This document shows positions 49,626 to 60,900 of a stretch of DNA of 64,000 nt, one piece after another. Every line of letters starts with the position of its first letter. Position 1 is the stretch's first letter. The notes beneath the pieces were generated by a model. The model did not search any database. It was not told the origin of the DNA and was given only the letters and a program-made list of their open reading frames with translations. The position numbers and the translations under genes are program-made. The stretch lies in the NCBI GenBank assembly GCA_021399445.1, contig JAJTUQ010000004.1:5084001-5148000 (forward strand). The letters run 5' to 3'. The stretch is from Xylogone sp. PMI_703. Lineage: Eukaryota; Ascomycota; Leotiomycetes.

Positions 49626-51555
49626 CTTTACTGGAGCAGACAGCTAGCAAAATACAGGAAGAAAGCTAGACTTCAAAATTGGACGAAACGAAGGGAAAGC
49701 TGCCGTGTAGAGGCAGGTGAACGAGCGACACAATGGTGAATGCACCTACCACAAGATCTGGTAGCCTTACCATCTGGGACAACGATATATATGGGAGATT
49801 GGCAGACCAGGGCCAACACCCCCTCCTTGCCCGGTCACGGCAAACACGGTACGGGAGGATCAGTACCTGCAGCCGCATCATGCCAATTTCGTAAAGATCG
49901 CATCAGTGGGGGAGGGGGATACAGCTCTCATGCAGGTAAATGTAAAATTTGAAGCCATTGATATGAGCAGAGAGCAGTAGACAAGGGTCAACAAGACGGG
50001 GTTTGCAGGCACGTGGGTGCAGAGGTCGAAATAAGAGGTGGACAGAACAGTCAAGCCACAGGACGGGTCGCTTGGAACGGACTGGTCCCGCCGGGCGACT
50101 GCTTGTTCTTGCTCCTTCCGCCCACTCATGGCTGGATTGGAAATAATTGGTGGCGCATTGGTTGGTTGCACTACGCATTCCAGAAGCCATAGAAGGCCTG
50201 GTTGTGACAACAGGAAATCGAGCACGTGTGGTCGTGCTCGAACCTTGCGTGCTGTTGCGCACAGTCTGCTCGACGCCCGCGGCGTGTTTTGGGCATCTTG
50301 GGATTGCGCCATGGTAGAATCGAGACACGTGGGGAAGTGAGTATCAATTACACGGGCTTCAATTGGCCATTCTGAACTGCGAAAAGGAGTTGGAGATGTG
50401 AGCTTGGCAGGTTGTTGGACCTCTGTAGATGCACAGGCCCATGTGCATTATTAAAGCCGGAGCTGCCATCGAGGTTGTGTATTCACTTCATTATTATCAA
50501 ATTGTATACTCGCCAACAGTCCTGGTGATTGACACATTGATATAAACTGTACTTGAATCCACAATCTTGAATTCGATGGGGTAAGTACAGACTGAAATAG
50601 TCAATTTGGTACGGAATCTTGTTATCATATTATGCTCAAAGAGCTCCAGAACCAATCCGGATTCTCCAGCACTGTACAAATAAAACGGACACCAAACGAA
50701 CACCAAAATGGTACAGTATCGTGAGTAGCTCCCGGTGGACAAAGTAGTGACATAGTGGTACATAACTCGCCACCAAAATTTGGTGAGCTCTAAAGTACCA
50801 CTTGGCCAGTTACTTTGTCCATCCACTGGGAGTAATCAAAAGAGGAAGAATTTATTCCTCAGGAATCAATCCAGATCACATTCTTCAATGCCGCGGCTGG
50901 ATCTCTCACGTGATCTCTCACTGAGCAATCACAAGCCCTGACGTCACGAAAGCTGAGAGCACTACGACGTGCACGACCAGCTACCACAACTGAACGTCGT
51001 GGACAATCCACGCAATATGGAGTGTAGATAGGGCACAGCCTTCCCCCTCGCAGCCAATGACTCTTCCCTTCCCCAGATTTCTCACATCATCCTACATCCC
51101 GTTTCCTCAACTCCCATTGCCTAGGGCCTTGGTACGCGCTCTTCGGCACTCTCCCAGCCAATGGAGCCTCACGATAATCGCCTCCCATGATCACTGCGTC
51201 CATCTTGCTTGACGTTGCTTTCGTCGCATCCGTGACGGTCTGGCCAAGCCTTCTGCGTAGATGCTGATACATACAACAATGCAATCCTGAGTCTAAGGCC
51301 CGTTCGATTGGGCGGTCTCGAATCGAGGCTATGCTTTTGTAGTATCTGTTGCCTATCGTATTCCTCTTTCCATAGATTAAAAGATATCATGCTTTTGTGG
51401 ACGCCTTGCCTTGCCTTGCCGCCCCCTCTTCCTGTTATAATCCCGTAACTCCATCCTGTTCGTCTGGAAAAACCCAAGTTTCTTTTTGAACAAAGCAAAA
51501 AAGGATCTATACTGTATTGATCAAAGTTAGCAAAACTCTATATATCAAAAGAAAG
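49626..51555. other. 1.9-kb divergent intergenic region
   Basis: Promoters of the phosphatase (leftward) and the small unknown gene (rightward). It contains the better-preserved foldback element (50728-50832). Overlapping frames of 100-144 codons at 49878-50340 lie on opposite strands and have no family features. The last 150 bp before 51556 are T/C- and A-rich leader-like sequence with a short CTTGC repeat at 51405-51420. Confidence 0.4.
50728..50832. mobile_element. Foldback MITE-like element, better-preserved copy
   Basis: 105 bp flanked by TA on both sides (50726-50727 and 50833-50834). Left end GCTCCCGGTGGACAAAGTA pairs with the right end TTACTTTGTCC...CTGGGAG. Nested inside are GTGGTAC (50755-50761) pairing with GTACCAC (50795-50801) and a central CACCAAAATTTGGTG palindrome (50771-50785), so most of the element folds into one hairpin. 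No coding capacity. A second, diverged copy lies at 47012-47112. Confidence 0.75.
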
Positions 51556-52038
51556 ATGTCGGCAGCTATCGAGGGTACGTCCCTATCCCGTCTAAGACGG
51601 TCTTTTCTAGATTAGAGCACTGGAATTAGCAATGCTAACTCAGTTGAAACCCTACAGAAGCAATCCAGCGACATAACGAAGGCAGATCGAATTCCCTTGG
51701 CGGGGATGATGATCTAGCTCACGATACTGCAAGCTCGCCTGCTCTTTCACCACAGCCAAGTCCTCCACAAGATCGGAGATTGAGTACAGATGAATGGGGT
51801 TAGTGATTCCTTTTTCGCCCACTTTATATATCTTTCTTACTTTTCATCGCTTGCATGTTGCATAAGCTAATGTTGCTGCTTGTTATCAGACGCGGCCAAG
51901 ACCAAGCCAAGTGCCTTCCAGAAGAGAAAAGGCTCCATCTACTCGACTCCGAGCTCGCGAGATGGCCATATCGATCTCAACTATGGTCGTGATGCCGCTT
52001 TTCACAAGAAACATACTGAAAAGGGATACGGGAAGTGA
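51556..52038 (+). CDS. Small hypothetical protein, 102 residues
   Basis: Three exons, 51556-51574, 51658-51798 and 51890-52038, joined by introns of 83 and 91 nt with good GT-AG ends; the frame runs MSAAIEEAIQRHNEGRS to GYGK. The middle is Ser/Pro-rich and acidic with a PALSPQPSPPQDRR stretch holding possible SP phosphorylation sites. The C-terminal third has a striking RKGSIYSTPSSRDGH motif, then LNYGRDAAFHKKHTEKGYGK, basic and aromatic. No signal peptide or membrane segment. I do not recognise a named family, but the splicing consistency and motif-like C terminus argue that it is real. It converges on SYF1 with a 296-bp gap. Confidence 0.75.
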
Positions 52039-52334
52039 TTGAGAGATGGTTTTGGTGTTCGCTATTCTGCTTTTATCTGTTTTTCCTCTCCACTGCTAGG
52101 TTTTGACAAACAGGAAATTGTCCAGGTGTTGGTTGAATGTAATCTGCCCAAGAAGGCTGTATGAAATTATGAAATTCTAGGGATTTACCTAGTATGTGTT
52201 TTAATAGCAAAAAAGATACACTTCAGATGCCATTGCTTTCGCTCACCACTTTGTGGGCCCTACGCCAAACGCCGCCCTATGTATATACAGCCAAAGAAAT
52301 CCTCCGGTAGACCAAATCCTAGGTTTCACAGTTC

Positions 52335-54916
52335 TCAGTCATCCTCCATTCCATCCACATCTATGGCATCAGGGTTGGCCGCTATTTCTACCTGCTTTGT
52401 TGGGATATTCCCGCCCTGAGGACCTGTGCTCGCTGCTACGAATCCGACTGGTGCCCTTGCCTCACGTTCCAACGCTGCCATGGCATCTGTCTGATCATCG
52501 TCTCGCTCCTCACTAGCCCTCTGCTGGCTGCGGGCCAAAGCCTGCGAAGCGATGAAATTGACGTCGGTATTATACTGTGCCTGAACACTTCTCTTGATTC
52601 TGAGCATTTCCTTGAATGTATCCTCGTTGCCATGCTGAACTTCGAAGGCCTCCCACTTCGACCAAAACTCTGGGCTCGTGCGAGGATCGCAGAACTGCGA
52701 TGCATGGCCATATATAGCTCGTGCGCGGTCGATTTCTCCCAGCCTCTTCTCCATGTCAGCAAATTTGAGACACATATCCTTGGCATCTTTGTCTGGCAAG
52801 GCTGCTATCGCCCGCTCGTAGATCGGGCGTGTCGATGGCAAGCCGAAATTGGATGCAGATTTTGTAATGTAGAAATTAAACATATCTGCACGGTCTTCAT
52901 CCGAAACCGCTCTTGTAGCTCGCTCGTATATCCGCATAGCATGTCTAGCTAGGCCACGTTCTTCCTCTAGATTTCCATACATCAAGTATAGAACTTTTGC
53001 AAATTTAGGTGGGCATCCTTCTACCGCTTGTTCGAATAGATCTCGAAGTCTCTCAATGCCAATCTTTCGGTCAACTGCTTTAGTGAGGTACAAATTCCAG
53101 AGCTCGAATGCCACCGGATAACTAAAGAGATCGAGACCTCGTTCGTATACCTTGAAAGATTCCTCGAAATACTGGTGTTCCTCAAGTAGATTGGCGTAAT
53201 TCACAACCGTTTGCGGTGTCGCAATCCGAAGTTCGAATATTCTTTCGTAGACCTTCTTGGTATCCTCGAGCGGTCTAACACTTTCCATGAGGTCGACGTA
53301 GAAACTCCAAAGCTTCCAGCTCTTGTGAACACGTTGTTGAGGTGAGAGTGTCTCGTCAAAGTAATCTACTGTAGATCGTTTCGGTGCTTGAACTGCCTTG
53401 GCCATGATCTTCACTGCTTCCTCGAAATTCTCATTTCTCAACTCCATTTCTGCCCATTCAATCCACATATCTGCCAGTTCGGCGACCGATTTAAAAGGGA
53501 CCTTGACAGCCTTCTCCATGATAACTCGTGCTGTCCGTAAGTCGCCACCTTGTTCATAGAACTTTGCGTAATTTGCCCACAGTTCATGGAACTGACCTTT
53601 GGCTTTCTTCGGTTGTACAGCAGCAATCGCATCTGTATATGTCTGCACCACTTCGGCCTTGTTATCACCCCACAGAGCGACCCGCTTTTGCCACTCAGGA
53701 ACATCGTTCGGATTCTGCCTCAATAGAACGTCGTTGACCAGGAATGGCCGTCGATCCATCAATTGTTCGAACCTCATCATGCGAATATCTAAATCAAAGT
53801 CGGCATCCTCGTCAACGACACCTTTGTCGGATCGTTCGGCGGCAGAATCCATCAAGGTTCCAATAATGGATTCCTCAAATTCGACATAGGCGTCAAAAAC
53901 CAGAGTAAAATCCCGCACAGTCATCACAGTGGTAATGGCCTCTTCAAAGATATCTCGTGCCCTCTCAAAGCTTCCTCGACTTATCCAGTATGTTGCTAGG
54001 CCAGCCCACAGTTTGCCTCTCTGGTCAGCAAATCGCTCGATTCCACTGCGCATGATTCGTTCGACGTCAATGCCTACTTCGTCTCCTGTTTCAACTTCCT
54101 TCGCGTGGTCGACAAGTAAGTCCGCCATCTCAGTCCATAGTTGGTAATGTCCTTTGCCATTCTTGCTTCTGAATTTCGGGTCATTGAGGATATCCATGTA
54201 CTTTTTAACGGTCTCCGTGTACTGGCCCATTTCAACCAACAACTCAATAAAATCCTCCGCATCTTCTGGATGAATCTGCATATATCGCCGCCAAATTTTA
54301 AGAGCTGTTTCACCGGACGCTGAATTTGCAAATGGTCGATACAGAGCCCATATTCTGTTGTGCTGAGTAATAGGTAGTGCTCGAAGAGCTCGATCAAAGG
54401 TCCGTCGAGTGAGTGTGACGAGTGGTTGAAGCAGTAGAAAATTCAGATACATTTCCCAAATCTTCGGCATCTTGTTCAGAAGAATCAAAGCCCTTTCGAA
54501 GAGAGCGTTGACTTTGGCATATTCGGAAGCAAAAATAGCGGGGTTCAGCTTGCCCAGATGCTTCGTCCGCAGCGTGAGATACTACCAAAACGTCAGATAG
54601 AGTGTAAGATATGGGTTAGTTGTATATTTACCATTTTCCAAAGTTTATAGGAACGTGGTAGTTGCCTACAGGCACGCTCAAGTACAAAGGCTTGTTCAAG
54701 AAGCGTGCCATGTTTGAACTTGAATTCAATGTATGCCAGCCATGGTTTTGTACTTCCAGGGTCGCGCAGAATATCTTGCTCGTAGATTGCATCTTCTTCG
54801 GACTAGTGAGATGTCAGTAAAATATTGACCTAGGTGATTGGGAACGATCTTACAATAAGATACAGATCCGGCGCTCCCTTAAATGGCACCGGCTTGGTCA
54901 AGCTGGCAGCAGCCAT
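52335..54916 (-). CDS. SYF1: Pre-mRNA-splicing factor SYF1
   Basis: Three exons, 54916-54854, 54802-54632 and 54581-52335; 826 residues. SYF1 (XAB2 in animals) is a scaffold of the Prp19-associated NTC complex in the activated spliceosome. Almost the whole protein is made of half-a-TPR (HAT) repeats with the W-x-x-Y/L pattern, for example LWKMYLTLRTKHLGKLNPA, IWEMYLNFLLLQP, RIWALYRPFANSASGETALK, ELWNLYLTKAVDRKIGIERL and RARAIYGHASQFCDPRTSPEFW. The N terminus (DLYLISEEDAIYEQDILRDP) and the C-terminal tail (VGFVAASTGPQGG, then an acidic DVDGMEDD end) match the family. The start region lies 436 bp from the divergent V-ATPase gene. Confidence 0.95.
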
Positions 54917-55352
54917 GGCGGGCAATAACTCCCCGGGCATTCCAAGCTGCCACTTCAAACTCTGATCAACTCAGTATAGCAGAGATAGACGACATTCGAA
55001 CTTGACACGGCGTCGTCAGCGCGTCTGGCGTCGCGAATTGGTTTTAAAGTTCAATCCCACTAGCGCCATACATTTGACGCCTTAGGCATACGAAGGTACA
55101 AGGAGAGCTATTGCAAGGTTGCCGCTGCCGTAGAGCTTTCGCGTGCCTGGTTTGATCAGGCTGACGTAGCTTGATGGGAGCTGCCCGCATTCGAGATAAC
55201 AGTAGGAACCTAGAGAGCTTTCTAAGTCGCAACGCGGAAGTATACTGTCAATTGAAGGGCTTCCAAAGACAAGTCCTCTCTGTCTGAGATAATAGGGTTG
55301 TGGACTACGCTATAATTTCCATAGTAGCCAATCTTACCCAACTCTAGTCAAG
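54917..55352. other. Divergent promoter region of SYF1 and the V-ATPase subunit D gene
   Basis: Short spacer between outward-facing housekeeping genes, likely a shared promoter region. No clear TATA box or repeat. Confidence 0.4.
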
Positions 55353-56532
55353 ATGTCGGGCGCAGTGGTAAGTTCTAGGGACATGTGCGGGTTTGGACGT
55401 CCTACTAATTGATCTACAGAATCGTGAAGCTGTTTTCCCAACCCGGCAGTCCCTGGGATTGATGAAGGCTAAACTAAAGGGCGCACAGACTGGCCATGAC
55501 CTGTTAAAGAGGAAGAGTGAAGCTCTCACAAGGTATATTTCTTCTGCGTCGCTTTTGGACCTGTATAATTAATGCACCTGTCAACAGACGATTTCGAGGT
55601 ATTATAGCTTCCACGGCACTTAAACATGGACTTACAAATCTACAGAGATCACTAGACGAATTGACGAGGCAAAGCGCAAAATGGGTCGAGTTATGGAGAT
55701 CGCAGCTTTTTCGTTGGCGGAAGTTACATATGCGGTTGGCGGAGATATTGGTTATCAAGTTCAAGAATCAGCAAAGTCTGCAAGATTTCGTGTGCGAACA
55801 AAACAGGAGAACGTCTCTGGTGTATTTCTACCGGCATTCGAAAGTTACACTACCGAGGGCAATAATGACTTCGCATTAACCGGTCTTGGGAGAGGAGGAC
55901 AGCAGGTTCAGAAGTGTCGGGAAACCTACGCCAGAGCTGTTGAAACTTTAGTAGAGCTTGCTAGTCTGCAGGTAAGAGATATACTAACATAGGCTCTACT
56001 TTTGTTAACGAGGTACCTCAGACTGCGTTCGTCATTCTGGATGAAGTCATTAAGGTTGTTAATAGGAGAGGTGAGCTGACAAGATCCTTGGGTTTGGGTG
56101 CTTCTAACTAACGTGTACTCTAGTGAATGCCATGTTCGTGCCCCTGGTAGACGCTATTATTCTTTTCTAACTATACTAAAGAGAACATGTGATCATCCCT
56201 CGGACGGAAAACACTATAAAATGTATGACATTCATGAATAATATAACTAGTTATATATTAACAGGACCTAGATATCGATTCGGAACTCGATGAGCTTGAG
56301 AGAGAGGAGCTTTTCCGATTGAAGAAGGTACGTTTTCCTCTACTATGATCTATCCGATATCTTTTGACTGACGGGATGGCATAAATAGGTCCAAAACAAG
56401 AAGCAGAGAGAAGCTGCTGCCCACGAAGAGGAAGTAAAAGCTAGCAATGCCAAAGCAGAGAGCGATAAAGAAAATACTTCGGCTCCCGCAGACATACTAG
56501 GGGATGAAGAAGACAACGATGTAATCTTCTAG
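55353..56532 (+). CDS. VMA8: V-type proton ATPase subunit D
   Basis: Nine exons: 55353-55367, 55420-55532, 55588-55598, 55646-55971, 56022-56070, 56124-56133, 56182-56222, 56272-56327 and 56389-56532; 254 residues. Subunit D is the central rotor stalk of the vacuolar proton pump. Family sequence is continuous once spliced: REAVFPTRQSLGLMKAKLKG, GHDLLKRKSEALTRRFREIT, KRKMGRVMEIAAFSLAEVTY, TAFVILDEVIKVVNRRVNAI, EHVIIPRTENTIKYIDSELD and EREELFRLKKVQNKKQ. Exon 1 codes for five residues, exon 3 is an 11-nt microexon and exon 6 a 10-nt microexon; all three are demanded by frame and family sequence. Introns are 47-61 nt. The C-terminal ~45 residues are acidic and probably disordered. Confidence 0.95.
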
Positions 56533-56678
56533 AATGCTCAACTGAAAGTTAACTAACAACGCATTTCTATGCGTAATGTATTTACGGATATGCTTGAGCT
56601 GGATTTCATGTAGGGGCGAGGAATAGTCCATGCTACAGGACAATGAATAATGTAAATTGATTAAATTTGAACGACAAT

Positions 56679-57541
56679 CTATTGTCGTTGATATGTAACT
56701 TTGATGACCTTGTTTTCTTCTCCTAGTGTCATACCAGCTGTGTTCTCTTTTGCACTGATAGCCCCGGTCTCTGACTCGTATTCGATGAATGCGATACCCC
56801 TACGACCAGGTACAAGACGAACTTCTTTGAAGCCTTCGAATCTTCCAAAAATTGCGGTTAGAGCATCGATATCATATTCATCTGGTAGATTTTGAACGAA
56901 AATGATTTTATTTGGTGGAAGATACTCGTCGGGGACAACTGCCGCTGCAGCTGGGTTCGAGGATTTGAGGCCGGCGCCTCTTGTCGTTTTCGCTGGCCGA
57001 GTAGCAAGATCGGTAGCAGGGCCAGGAGCGGCTCTCTTCAATCTCTTCTGTTCCTCAGCTGCCTCCGCCGCCTTTCGTTTATCTGAGATAGAGCATAAGC
57101 AGGCATAGATCCAAAGTAAAGAATATTACGAACCTTTCTCTGCCAAACGCCTTCTCCTGTGCATCTCAAACTCGTCTTCAGTACCGTTTCTCTTGACAGT
57201 GGCATCGCTTTTAGTTTTGGCAAAAGCTAGTTGCATTGGTTTGTCAAAGAGTTCGAATCCTTGGACTTCATCGATAGCCTTTTGCGCTGATTCAACGCTG
57301 TCGAAGACAATAAAAGCTTGACCTTTGGCTTTCAGATTAGTCTTTGCGACTATATCAATGATCTCGCCATATTCAGAGAAAAGCTCCGAAAGAGCTTCTT
57401 TCATCTGCTCAATCTTGATTCTCTCTTCGAGGTTGCGCACATATACGCTGAGAAAGTTAGCAGCTTACCATACGCGTCGGAGTGCAATGACACGTACGTA
57501 GCATTCGGCGGGGGACTACCTGGGGGCACGGAGGAGGCCAT
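56679..57541 (-). CDS. U1A/U2B''-type snRNP protein with two RRM domains
   Basis: Three exons, 57541-57498, 57447-57134 and 57082-56679; 253 residues. Binds U1 or U2 snRNA stem-loops as a spliceosomal snRNP protein. RRM1 (about 15-95) has RNP2 VYVRNL and RNP1 KGQAFIVF; the linker has a basic helix and a TKTTRGAGLK-like stretch; the C-terminal RRM (about 170-250) has RNP2 IIFVQNLP and RNP1 RRGIAFIEY and ends KVTYQRQ, as in U1A/U2B'' proteins. Which of the two snRNAs it binds cannot be settled by reading. The first exon is 44 nt. It converges on the V-ATPase D gene, 146 bp apart. Confidence 0.93.
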
Positions 57542-57921
57542 AGTAATGTAGTGTAATTGATCAATCCAAAGGAGGCTCGAAAATGCAGATTCTCTTATGT
57601 TTAAAAAGCTAGCTTTGAAAGCGGGAGCCTAGTAAATGGGTGTAAAGGCTGAACCGCACTAAGACGATGCTTCCGTATTGCGACACTAGCGCAAGGCTGA
57701 ACATGACCCTCACTAATATCGAAGCTAATCACTTGTTGCAAAGGGAGACCATCTACAGTATTACATTTTGTTTTGTGTATTCATTTATCATATTAATATA
57801 ATTTTTATCCTACCACATATACTGTAATATGCAGAAATGCCTTTGGCCCACGTGAAGCCCTGAAATTTATAAATCTAAAACCAGACAACTTTTGTACAGA
57901 ATGCTCATTATTCGTACAGAC
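57542..57921. other. Spacer between the GBF1/GEA gene and the snRNP gene
   Basis: Promoter of the RRM gene and 3' region of the ARF-GEF gene, both minus strand. AT-rich around 57770-57830. No features of interest. Confidence 0.35.
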
Positions 57922-60900
57922 CTAAGAGGATGGTGCCTCAGCAGGCACGACATCCTCTGCTTTTGGTTGCTCTTGCGGCTCTTCGCTCTTCTCGGATGCA
58001 TTGGTGTCATTAACGTCATCTAGGTTAAGTTCTTTCCGTAGATCGGGAAGAAACCTGTCTATCCGCTTCCACGTCTCTACCCAGAGCTCTTTCTGCGATG
58101 GATCCTTACTGGGAGGTGTCAGGTAGCCACTGCTTGACATGACAAGAAGTATATTCTTTAAGCTCTCCGGGACAGCCTCCTCCTATGGCGAACTTGTTAG
58201 TGCGAAAGTTTGGGGGTACAGGGATTATTGGCTTACCAAGCTATCGCCTTGTCCGCTATTCATTAATCTATCCATAATGTCAAGTATTTTGAGCCAAAGA
58301 TCCAGCATTCCGTCCCACTGGGAGAGCAAAACGAGATAATGAAGGAAAATCTTGCAAAGCAATGTGGCTGCTTGTACCCGAGTTTCACTCATGCCAACCG
58401 GGTCCGATGAGTATACTTCAGGTTTGAGGAGCCGGACTATTAACGGGAAAAGCACTTCTCCGAATATAGCCGTCCATTCCTCGTGGTCTCCTGAAGTAAG
58501 TTCCGGAGATAGAAGGGTACGCTGAAGAGAAGAGAACGCCTGATGTCGGATTTCGCGGCATGGATTAGTACACTGCGTAGTCAGAGCACCAAAGATGGGT
58601 GACCAGTATGCCGCCCAAGCTATACTTTTATTAATAAACCAAACTGCAAGATAAGTAAGGAACTGACCTTCTTTGCTCTCAAGATGAGATTGCTTCAACA
58701 ACACTGGTATACGGCTAGTCAACGAATATATCATAGTAATAGCTTTAACACCCCTTGAGACAGCAGCCTCGGTACTAGATATATCAACACTATGATCACT
58801 TAGTTTAATTCATGCATGCAGTGGAACTGGAATCTTACGTTGGCTTGGTTTGCCTTGGAGGTTGTCCTCTTCTTCCTCTCCGGTCTTGCTTCTGCTCGTT
58901 CATGGCGCCTATACTACCAGCTGAGGCAAAGTGATTGAGTAAGGAGACCGCCGATTCATAGTTATCCGCCATAATCGTGGGAGGAGAGCCGATTGTGACA
59001 CCTTCTAGGATTTCAAAGACGGCTGGTGCAGTCTCTGAATTCGCGGAGAGATTTCGAAGGACCAGCCAGAAATCAGGAGAAGTCATAATCTCATTTCGCA
59101 AAGGCCCTGGTTCTTTGATACAAAGTTTAATCCCTTGAAGTATAAGAGAAGATGATTTTTCGAATAACTCCTTTTTGAAGCTCGATATCGTGTGTAACAC
59201 GACCGGGACTCTAAGGAATGATTGTTCCTGCATGGATTAGTTACGGACACTCCGTATATAGAAATAATACTTACATGACTCGCATGTAATAAATTGAGCA
59301 AGTAAAACATCGTCCTTGAAACAGTGATAGGATGGTAGTCCCCAGCATTACGGATAACGTTCTGTAATGCCTCCACCACATCAGCACCAAGAGTCCTTAC
59401 CGTTTCATTATCCCTCAGGGCAAGCACAGTAGATAACTCTAAAAGATAAACCATAGAAGGATCATATATGGGACCCTTAGAGACATCTTTCGGGCCCTTG
59501 TTAGCTGGCTGATCGCCATCTGGTGTCTCGGCCATGGCGGCAGAGATCGGATCCTCGGGCAATTGTGCCAATAACGCATTCACAAGAGGTCGTAAGGAAT
59601 CTACAGGAAGATTGCTGCGCAAATCAATATTTCATCCACGAATAAGCAACCTAGGTATCACTTACACGAGACTGGCAAACATATCTCCTATATAGCTAGC
59701 ATTGACACAGTCCACTGTACAAAGGGTGCTTTCAAGTTCCTCATCCGATGGCTCCGGTGGGTCATCAGCAGCATAACTAGAAATATACGAAGTAAGAGCG
59801 GAGAAGAGGCCAGATTCACTCTTTTGTCCACGGTCGATGACATTCGAAGGAGGCTGTAAAGGAATAGGGTCTATCTCCATTCGATCCGATGCCGCCGAGA
59901 AAAACGGCGGAATCAAAGAATTGACGAAGAGATTGATCAAGATACGAATAATCTAGGTTATGTTTAGTTATCTTACGCAATACAGTATGGGAAATCAGGA
60001 CTTACGTGCTTCCAGCCAGAGTGTATGATTACTTCACTTCCAGTCACAACACGGAAGAGAACTACAGTAGCCAGCTGGGCTTTGAAGTCTCTGCCAAATT
60101 TCACTGCTAGCTCACTGACCATAACACTATGGTCGCCGACTTGGATCTCTGTATTGAGAGTAGTATTCGAGGGTGTTTCGGTGGCCAGAGTACTGATGTA
60201 GCTGAGACTAAATATGATCTTGTCGATTGCTTCAGTCAGACCATATTTCGCAGCTATTCGAGCGCACTGGTCAAAACCGGTAATAACCCGTGAGAAAACG
60301 GCATCATCTGTTGCAGACATAAAGACATATGACAGAGTAGATACAACAGGTTTCCAGGTAGATGCAAACATATCTGCATCAAAGATATTTGTGTCACAGA
60401 TAATGAGATTGCCAGCCGACTCGGTCTTAAGAAGAAGCTCTTTCCACGCATAATCAAAAGCATGTTTATTATCATGCTCATCCGGCAATATGATCTCGTT
60501 CGACTTTATTGACTCGTAAATGTTTTGAAGATACTCAGGCGCAAAGTCTTGTCTGTCATTAACACCTCGTAAATTTCGTGAAAAGTCCACCAGCGTCATG
60601 CGCGCCTGACCTTTAACGTTCGGATTGTGTTGATCAGTGTTGAGCATAATGATAGCATAGGTCAGCACATATACTGCATCCTTGTTGGCTACACCCTCGG
60701 GGGCGGAATTGGCATAATACTTCTCCGAGAAAACCGTGACAATACGTTCGATGAGAGGCGACTCTCCAGGAAGTCGGAACGCTTCCAGAAGCTCTCTCAG
60801 AGCCTCGTCCACACGCTTACCCCTAAAATCAAATAAATCTATTAGAGCCTCTAGAATGGGTTCGTTGCCTTTCTTCGCTATGAATTCCCCGAGAATCTTC

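Noticed and set aside
49878..50340. Overlapping 144-, 141- and 100-codon frames on both strands
   Set aside because: Mutually overlapping, no motif, in the promoter region of the phosphatase; treated as chance frames.
52253..52516. 87-codon Pro/His-rich plus-strand frame at the SYF1 3' end
   Set aside because: Overlaps conserved SYF1 coding sequence antisense and lacks features.
57251..57260. GTTCGAATCC, resembling a tRNA B box
   Set aside because: It lies inside the RRM1 coding sequence, with no matching A box or cloverleaf around it.
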